58,906 nucleotides of DNA from the NCBI GenBank assembly GCA_015232855.1, contig JADFYW010000011.1:1-58906 (forward strand), given 5' to 3'. Positions 53,723 through 58,906 of this stretch are shown in pieces. The notes beneath the pieces are model-generated. The model ran no database searches. It had not been told where the DNA came from and was given only the letters and a program-made list of their open reading frames with translations. Every line of letters begins with the position of its first letter. The stretch's first letter is position 1. The DNA comes from Fibrobacteria bacterium. Lineage in GTDB: Bacteria; Fibrobacterota; Fibrobacteria; UBA11236; JADFYW01. Made by a program: the position numbers and the translations under genes.

Positions 53723-54856
53723 TTATCGGATTTTTGCTTCAAACCCGTTGTTTTTAAGTCCTTTAACTGCTTTTTCGGCGTCGTGTTGGTTTTTAAAACC
53801 AAGACGGATGGAACCTGACTCACCTTCACGTACTTTCATTACTTCGATATCCATAATATTAATATTTAGGGTTGTTAATGGTTTTAAAGCGGAAATCAGG
53901 ATTCCAGGGCGATCAGGAAGCAATAACAATACTTCAGCTAAGTCAGTTGCAAAACCTTTTCGTTGTCTCATAAGATTTTCTCTGAGAGTTTTACCCTCTT
54001 CAAAAAACTTTTGGTACCTGGCTTTTTGAAAATGCTCTTGAACACCTTGAAGGTAATGGATGTATTGTGACAATACCTTTGATATTTCCTGGTGGTTGGT
54101 TGAAAAAATAGGCTCCCATACATTGAGCGATGATGATGCTAGCCTGGTCATATCTCTGAATCCACCTCCGGCAATCTGCAAAGAATTTTCTACTACATGA
54201 GTTTGTCGGGAAATAAAACCCGCCAGAGCGGTAGAAAGAAGCTGGGGTAAATGGGAAACATGGGCCACAACTTCGTCATGAATGCCAGGTGATAACACGG
54301 ACACCATGGAGCCAAGACCCGAGATAAATGTTTCTAAACTGGATATGATTGATGGCGGACAATCTTTTTCTGGGCAGATAACCCAAGCTGCGTTCTCAAA
54401 AAGGTGGGGATCACAAGCATCTATGCCGTGTTTTTCGCTACCGGTCATAGGATGAGAACCGACAAAATGAGCTTTGTATTGTTGCTGATTAGAAAAAGCT
54501 TTCCTGGCCCTGGAGCAAATTTCACTTTTGGTACTGCCCACATCTGTTATAATACACTCTTTTGTAAACGATGGAAGGTTTCTACTCCATTTGTCCAGTA
54601 AACCAGTGATATGGGTAATAGGAGTGCATAAGAGGGTAAGATCCGATTGGATAACAGCACTATCAATGTTATCGTAGGATTCTGCTTTATCAATGATTTT
54701 TAGTGTCTCAGCCTTTTTGAGGGTGACGGGGGATGAAACACCCGTAATTTGGATACTGGGGTATCTGGATTTTAATGCGGCAGCCAGTGATGAGCCTAGA
54801 AGGCCTAAGCCGGCAATACAGATATTACTAAAATGGGGAGGATCCGGTTGTAACAT
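53723..54856 (-). CDS. tyrA: Prephenate dehydrogenase TyrA with ACT domain
   Basis: Oxidative decarboxylation of prephenate to 4-hydroxyphenylpyruvate, leading to tyrosine. The NAD-binding fold reads ICIAGLGLLGSSLAAAL near 12-28. TDVGSTKSEI near 104 and FVGSHPMTGSEKHGIDACDP near 130 are the substrate-site motifs. Residues ~303-375 form an ACT domain (LLLLPDRPGILISALKPL), the usual site of tyrosine feedback. The length of 377 residues is normal for the ACT type. It follows the chorismate mutase gene by 20 bp. Confidence 0.92.
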   Translation of the reverse strand: MLQPDPPHFSNICIAGLGLLGSSLAAALKSRYPSIQITGVSSPVTLKKAETLKIIDKAESYDNIDSAVIQSDLTLLCTPITHITGLLDKWSRNLPSFTKECIITDVGSTKSEICSRARKAFSNQQQYKAHFVGSHPMTGSEKHGIDACDPHLFENAAWVICPEKDCPPSIISSLETFISGLGSMVSVLSPGIHDEVVAHVSHLPQLLSTALAGFISRQTHVVENSLQIAGGGFRDMTRLASSSLNVWEPIFSTNHQEISKVLSQYIHYLQGVQEHFQKARYQKFFEEGKTLRENLMRQRKGFATDLAEVLLLLPDRPGILISALKPLTTLNINIMDIEVMKVREGESGSIRLGFKNQHDAEKAVKGLKNNGFEAKIR

Positions 54857-54876
54857 ATAAACAGTGATTTAGCTCA

Positions 54877-55158
54877 TTAACAAGACGAACAATTGCTCCG
54901 CAAATTATCTTCAAGCTCACGGCTTTCTTTGATTATAGCTTTGAAGATGTCCTCTACTGCTTCACTGGAAAAGGGACCGGGGTTTAAATCTTTGATTTTG
55001 GAAAGAAGATTTTGTTCACGTTTAGCATCAAAAACAGGCATATTATTTGCCCTTTTGTATTGGCCTATCGCAACAACATGCCGGGCACGCTGGTTTAGTA
55101 AGTCCAGGATCTTTTTGTCTAATACATCTATTTGTTCTCTGTTGTTTTCTATTTCCAT
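54877..55158 (-). CDS. Chorismate mutase (AroQ type)
   Basis: Converts chorismate to prephenate, the substrate of the next gene product TyrA. This 93-residue helical protein has the AroQ pattern: REQIDVLDKKILDLLNQRARHVVAIGQYKRANN with conserved Arg, Lys and Asp, then VFDAKREQNLLSKI and a C-terminal helix EAVEDIFKAIIKESRELED. It is a monofunctional, cytoplasmic form. The last residues NCSSC bring two Cys near the end, a detail without known meaning. It starts 2 bp after the signal peptidase homologue stop. Confidence 0.9.
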   Translation of the reverse strand: MEIENNREQIDVLDKKILDLLNQRARHVVAIGQYKRANNMPVFDAKREQNLLSKIKDLNPGPFSSEAVEDIFKAIIKESRELEDNLRSNCSSC

Positions 55159-55160
55159 TT

Positions 55161-56096
55161 TTAAATAATTTTTAATAGTCGTTTGAAATTTATTTCCAGA
55201 ACCGTTTTTGGCTTTTTACTCCAATATATTAAAATAGGGCGGGAAATGAGATAATTAGCATCAATATATCCAAAATACCTGCTGTCATGGCTTCTGTGGG
55301 AATTGTCGCCAAGAATAAAACAGCATTTACGCTGAACAATAAAAAATGGAATTTTCCGGCCATTTTCAAATACTTCACGTTGGAAATTAATCAGGTTACC
55401 CGGAAATTTTTTTTCGAGTTGGCGTTTTATATTAATTAATTCAAACCAATGCAATTGGTTCAGAGCTTTCAATCGTTCATTTTTTTTGAAGGGAATTCGC
55501 AGGATAGAATCAATCTTACCAGGATTGAGGGGTACTTTGTCTTTTAGCATAATACATTTAATCTGGAAATCCTTTTCCGGAGATTGTTGTCTAAGCAGGT
55601 TGAAACTGAACTCAAAGGCTCTGATACCCAACTTCTCGAAACTTATGGTATCGCCCGGACTGGGAATGCTGAGGGGTGAAAAATGCTCGCGGGGATCAAG
55701 AAACACCGTGTTTTCTGTGGCATATGCCTGAGGGGACATTGTGGTTAACAGTTTTTTTCCATTAACAAAAACCCCTGTTAGGTTTATATCAACCGTGTCA
55801 CCACTCCATCCTGCAATTCTTCCAATGGATAGAATACTTTTGTTTTGCTGAAGAAGAGGTGGGCGGTATACCACAATATTACTTGAAGTGGGATTCCATT
55901 TTTCTCCCTGGATAGTTTTTGACAACCGCCAGCATAGTATTTTGTCGCCTGGAATTATTTTTGGGGACATTGCATTGCCGTTGACGCTGAATGCATGAAA
56001 AAAAACAGTCCGAAAAAGAATGGAGGCAATAATAACAAGGACAAAAATTAAACCTGATTTAAAAAAAGGTTGGGAAGTGAAACCGGTAAAGTGCAT
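55161..56096 (-). CDS. Signal peptidase I homologue without the Ser/Lys dyad
   Basis: A 311-residue membrane-anchored protein of the LepB fold, in the usual place behind lepA. An N-terminal helix lies at about 16-33. Box B (VNGNAMSPKIIPGD), box C (NIVVYRPP), box D (IGRIAGWSGDTVD) and box E (ILGDNSHRSHDSRYFGYI) can all be aligned. In active enzymes box B has Ser-Met with the nucleophile Ser, and box D has a Lys just before the Arg. Here these positions are Ala42 (codon GCA, complement of 55971-55973) and Gly92 (GGA). Both catalytic residues are therefore missing while the structural boxes are kept, so it is probably not a peptidase. The insert between boxes D and E is about 150 residues, longer than in minimal forms. 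Confidence 0.82.
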   Translation of the reverse strand: MHFTGFTSQPFFKSGLIFVLVIIASILFRTVFFHAFSVNGNAMSPKIIPGDKILCWRLSKTIQGEKWNPTSSNIVVYRPPLLQQNKSILSIGRIAGWSGDTVDINLTGVFVNGKKLLTTMSPQAYATENTVFLDPREHFSPLSIPSPGDTISFEKLGIRAFEFSFNLLRQQSPEKDFQIKCIMLKDKVPLNPGKIDSILRIPFKKNERLKALNQLHWFELINIKRQLEKKFPGNLINFQREVFENGRKIPFFIVQRKCCFILGDNSHRSHDSRYFGYIDANYLISRPILIYWSKKPKTVLEINFKRLLKII

Positions 56097-56105
56097 ACTG
56101 TTCGG

Positions 56106-57908
56106 CTATTCGTTCATGCTTAAAACAGCCATAAAGGCTTCCTGAGGAATGTCTACATTACCGATAGATTTCATCTTTTTCTTTCCTTCTTTTTGTTTCT
56201 CAAGCAATTTACGTTTGCGGGAAATATCCCCACCATAACATTTGGCCGTTACGTTTTTACGGAATGCTTTTACGGTAGTTCGAGAGATTACTCTGGTGCC
56301 TACTGCAGCCTGGATGGCCACTTCAAACATTTGGCGGGGGATAAGTTCTTTTAGTTTTACGCAGAGAGCTTGCCCCCAGTAATAGGCCTTATCTTTGTGA
56401 ATGATGACTGAAAAGGCGTCAACAGGATTTCCATTTATGAGAATATCGAGCTTGACCAGATTTGATGTTCTGTAGCCTATATGCTCGTAGTCCATGGAAG
56501 CGTAACCCCTGGTAGTGGATTTCAACCGGTCATAGAAATCAAACATTATCTCACCCAGAGGAAATTCATATTCAAGTTGTACCTTGTCTTCAGTGATATA
56601 CTCCATTGTAAGATAGATACCCCTTTTTTCTTCCCCTAGTTTCATTATAGTTCCAACATAATCTTTAGGACTGATAAAATTAACCTTCACAAAGGGCTCT
56701 TCTATGTTTTCATATTTTCCCGCTTCAGGTAACTTTCCTGGATTATCGATGCGAATCATGCCACCATTAGTGAGGTGTACCTGGTACACAACATTGGGGG
56801 CAGTACTAATAACTCTTACATTGAATTCTCTATCCAGCCGTTCGCGAATTATTTCAAGATGTAAAAGACCCAGAAAGCCTGCTCTGAATCCAAACCCCAA
56901 TGCTTCGGATGTTTCAGCTACCCAGGATAATGAGGAATCGTTAAGTTGGAGCTTTTCCAGCGCTTCTCCCAGCAGTTCATATTCAACAGGATCAACGGGG
57001 TAAAGGCCGGCAAACACCATAGGATAACTATCTTTGAATCCCATAAGCTTTTTGCTGCAGGGGTTTTTGTCGTCGGTTATGGTATCCCCGATTTTTGTAT
57101 CCTGAATGTTTTTTATACTGCCGATGATATAACCTACTTCTCCTGCTTTCAGGGCTTTGGCAGGAATGCGATCCATTCCCATATATCCAAGTTCAGTACA
57201 TTCGTATTTTTTGTCCAGAGACATGAATTTGAGTAGTGAACCTGAACGAAGTTCACCATCAAACATTTTTACAAAAATAATTGCTCCCCGGTAAGTATCG
57301 AAAATTGAGTCAAAAATCAGGGCACTCGGTGGTTTAGAAACATCACCAACTGGAAAAGGAATTCTTTTTACAATCTGATCCAATACATCATCTATTCCTA
57401 TATTTTGTTTGGCCGAGACCCGGGGAATGTCTGATGATTCACATCCTATTAAATCTGCCAGACTATCTGCAACAGCATCGGTATTAGCTGAAGGTAAGTC
57501 AATTTTGTTAATAACCGGCAAAATGACCAAGTCCTGTTCCATTGCCAGGTAGAGGTTGGATAAGGTCTGGGCTTCTATCCCCTGGGTGGCATCTACAATT
57601 AATAAAACACCTTCGCATGCTGCCAGACAGCGGGTTACTTCATAGGTGAAATCTACATGACCAGGGGTATCAATGAGGTTGAGAATATATATTTCGCCTT
57701 CATGCTCGTATTCCATACGAATTGCGTGGGACTTGATAGTGATACCACGCTCTCGTTCGAGATCCATGTCATCCAGGACCTGGTTCTGGATGACTCTACT
57801 GGATAATGTCCTGGTCTTATCAAGTAACCTGTCGGCCAAGGTGGATTTTCCATGGTCAATATGGGCAATGATGCAAAAATTTCTTATCTTTTCAATTTTA
57901 TGATGCAT
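56106..57908 (-). CDS. lepA: Elongation factor 4 (LepA)
   Basis: Ribosome-binding GTPase that influences translation. The G1 motif [10 protein letters not shown] is near residue 15, DTPGHVDF near 80 gives G3, and NKID near 134 gives G4. The EF-G-like domains and the LepA-specific C-terminal domain follow, with [22 protein letters not shown] near 565. The length of 600 residues is exactly as expected. It is the first gene of a minus-strand run of seven genes; the promoter should lie in the 75-bp gap shared with the divergent cyclophilin gene. Confidence 0.97.
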   Translation of the reverse strand: MHHKIEKIRNFCIIAHIDHGKSTLADRLLDKTRTLSSRVIQNQVLDDMDLERERGITIKSHAIRMEYEHEGEIYILNLIDTPGHVDFTYEVTRCLAACEGVLLIVDATQGIEAQTLSNLYLAMEQDLVILPVINKIDLPSANTDAVADSLADLIGCESSDIPRVSAKQNIGIDDVLDQIVKRIPFPVGDVSKPPSALIFDSIFDTYRGAIIFVKMFDGELRSGSLLKFMSLDKKYECTELGYMGMDRIPAKALKAGEVGYIIGSIKNIQDTKIGDTITDDKNPCSKKLMGFKDSYPMVFAGLYPVDPVEYELLGEALEKLQLNDSSLSWVAETSEALGFGFRAGFLGLLHLEIIRERLDREFNVRVISTAPNVVYQVHLTNGGMIRIDNPGKLPEAGKYENIEEPFVKVNFISPKDYVGTIMKLGEEKRGIYLTMEYITEDKVQLEYEFPLGEIMFDFYDRLKSTTRGYASMDYEHIGYRTSNLVKLDILINGNPVDAFSVIIHKDKAYYWGQALCVKLKELIPRQMFEVAIQAAVGTRVISRTTVKAFRKNVTAKCYGGDISRKRKLLEKQKEGKKKMKSIGNVDIPQEAFMAVLSMNE

Positions 57909-57983
57909 ATTTTATTATGTTAATTGTTTCTTTTTTTAAAATTAACTAAAAGTTCCTTTTTCATTCAGGTTGGAGAAATTTAG

Positions 57984-58535
57984 ATGTTCGCTTTAATTAA
58001 AACAAATGCTCTTTTGGGAATTGTTGTTTTTTGTCTTACGTTCCCTGGTTTTGCTGCAGAATCCAGCAAAGGAAAGGTTTTTAACAAAGATTATTCTGGC
58101 ATTAAACAAATTTTTGCAATTATTGAGACTCATGAAGGCGTAATGGAGCTGGAATTATTCTTCAAAGAAGCACCAAATACGGTGGCAAATTTTATTGAGC
58201 TTACCAACTCAGGTTTTTATGATGGCCTTATTTTTCATCGGGTTATTCAGGGGTTTATGGTTCAGGGCGGTGATCCGGCAGGTGATGGGACTGGTGGTCT
58301 TGATTATACAATCGATGATGAACCAAATAATCTCAAACACGAACCGGGTGTGCTTGCGATGGCGAATAAAGGAAAAAATACAAATGGATGCCAATTTTAT
58401 ATCACGCATATGTCCCAACCCCATCTTGATGGTAAGCATACTATTTTTGGGAAGATTCTAAAGGGCTTCGATGTGTTAACCCGTATCGAGAAGGGTGATG
58501 TTATAAAGTCTCTCAAAATTAAAGAAGTAAAGTAA
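57984..58535 (+). CDS. Periplasmic cyclophilin-type peptidyl-prolyl isomerase
   Basis: A 183-residue cyclophilin with a Sec signal ([18 protein letters not shown], cut near residue 26), so it should act in the periplasm. The catalytic region reads [22 protein letters not shown] near residues 88-109, with the active-site Arg. The end of the binding site reads [20 protein letters not shown] near 138-157. GGAG precedes the ATG. It helps the folding of exported proteins. It is divergent from lepA. Confidence 0.92.
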   Translation: MFALIKTNALLGIVVFCLTFPGFAAESSKGKVFNKDYSGIKQIFAIIETHEGVMELELFFKEAPNTVANFIELTNSGFYDGLIFHRVIQGFMVQGGDPAGDGTGGLDYTIDDEPNNLKHEPGVLAMANKGKNTNGCQFYITHMSQPHLDGKHTIFGKILKGFDVLTRIEKGDVIKSLKIKEVK

Positions 58536-58589
58536 AGGCCACTTTTTATTGATAAACAGTTGAAATTTATTACAGAAAAGGGGTAAGAA

Positions 58590-58906
58590 TTGAAAAAGAC
58601 AGACAAGGTGGCAAAAGCGAAAAAGACGACTAAATCAGCTAAAAAAACAGCTGTAAAAGCTCAGTCTGGCACAAAAACCAGTGTCAAAAGTACAAAGCTT
58701 GCTACTGAAAAGAAAAAAATTAAAAAAGAAAAAAAATCGCCTGAAAAAGCGGTGAAACTGAAATCTAAAGCAGCTAAATCAGGGAAAAAAACTATTAAAT
58801 CAAAAACTTCGGTAACCAAAGAGAAAAAAGTAAAGTCAGGATCAAAAGCAGCTGTTCAAACTAAGACGGCAACTGTGAAATCGAATTCAACTTTACCAAA
58901 ATCAAA
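58590..58906 (+). CDS. Lysine-rich, histone-H1-like protein start (3'-partial)
   Basis: A frame starting with TTG at 58590, with AGGGG six bases upstream, runs open to the window edge. It is extremely Lys-rich with Ala, Ser, Thr and Val (KKTDKVAKAKKTTKSAKK, KLKSKAAKSGKKTIKS and similar), like the tail of histone H1 or of bacterial H1-like proteins. In several phyla such tails also precede a DksA/TraR zinc-finger domain. The window ends before a second domain could be seen, so both options stay open. The encoded tail probably binds nucleic acid. Confidence 0.7.
   Translation, partial: MKKTDKVAKAKKTTKSAKKTAVKAQSGTKTSVKSTKLATEKKKIKKEKKSPEKAVKLKSKAAKSGKKTIKSKTSVTKEKKVKSGSKAAVQTKTATVKSNSTLPKS

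Noticed and set aside
53343..54029. 228-codon plus-strand open frame across the aroA-like and tyrA genes
   Set aside because: It crosses the junction of two well-supported opposite-strand genes and shows no domain.

Overview
The window reads as chromosomal core DNA of a Gram-negative (diderm) bacterium, most likely a member or relative of the Fibrobacterota. The signs are a TIGR02147-type regulator fragment (a family strongly expanded in Fibrobacter), several lipobox-bearing proteins next to lgt, a MurE with the meso-diaminopimelate DNPR motif, and a giant lipoprotein with thrombospondin-type-3-like repeats. The taxonomic call is inference. No integrase, IS element, phage module or CRISPR array was seen.

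Layout. 1-9.5 kb: a SNF2 helicase (probably 5'-truncated by the window edge), a small secreted protein, a RluA-type pseudouridine synthase, two small membrane proteins, an Uup-like ABC-F ATPase, a sodium:solute symporter and a C-terminally missing TIGR02147 protein. 9.8-23.3 kb: the division and cell wall (dcw) cluster mraZ-rsmH-ftsL-ftsI-murE-(unknown)-murF-ftsW-murC-ftsQ-ftsA-ftsZ. It starts at a four-copy 10-bp-period MraZ box and ends at a large terminator hairpin; mraY, murD and murG are absent. 23.4-25.0 kb: a metallophosphoesterase and a HisN-type phosphatase. 35.1-25.1 kb (minus strand): a nine-gene array of TPR protein, TolB-like propeller, second TPR protein, peptide-type binding protein, lipoprotein and DppBCDF-like ABC transporter. 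35.2-44.6 kb: an unknown gene, tRNA-Cys, a lipoprotein and a lipoprotein of about 2530 residues. 44.8-50.3 kb: yicC, lgt, a non-coding region, an Ig-like lipoprotein, a tail-anchored protein and argA. 57.9-50.3 kb (minus strand): lepA, a signal-peptidase-I homologue, chorismate mutase, tyrA, an EPSP-synthase homologue, a TPR protein and an 81-residue protein. The right end holds a periplasmic cyclophilin and the start of a lysine-rich protein.

Most notable points. (1) In the convergent intergenic region after lgt, the minus strand carries a perfect CRP consensus palindrome, a -10 box at class II spacing and a ~100-nt unit ending in a 15-bp terminator stem. Its loop reads CCCCATCCCCATCCCC: a candidate CRP-controlled small RNA with a C-rich targeting loop. 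(2) Two neighbouring genes of the lepA operon look like pseudoenzymes. The signal peptidase homologue has Ala and Gly where the catalytic Ser and Lys belong, and the EPSP synthase homologue has lost nearly all substrate-binding and catalytic residues. Both frames are intact. (3) The giant lipoprotein carries 13 Asp-rich repeats, each with a cysteine pair, and three copies of an unrecognised ~85-residue module. (4) The peptide-transporter operon is fused in layout to TPR and TolB-like envelope proteins and has a permease with a ~100-residue acidic insertion.

All calls are from reading the sequence by eye; no database search was run.
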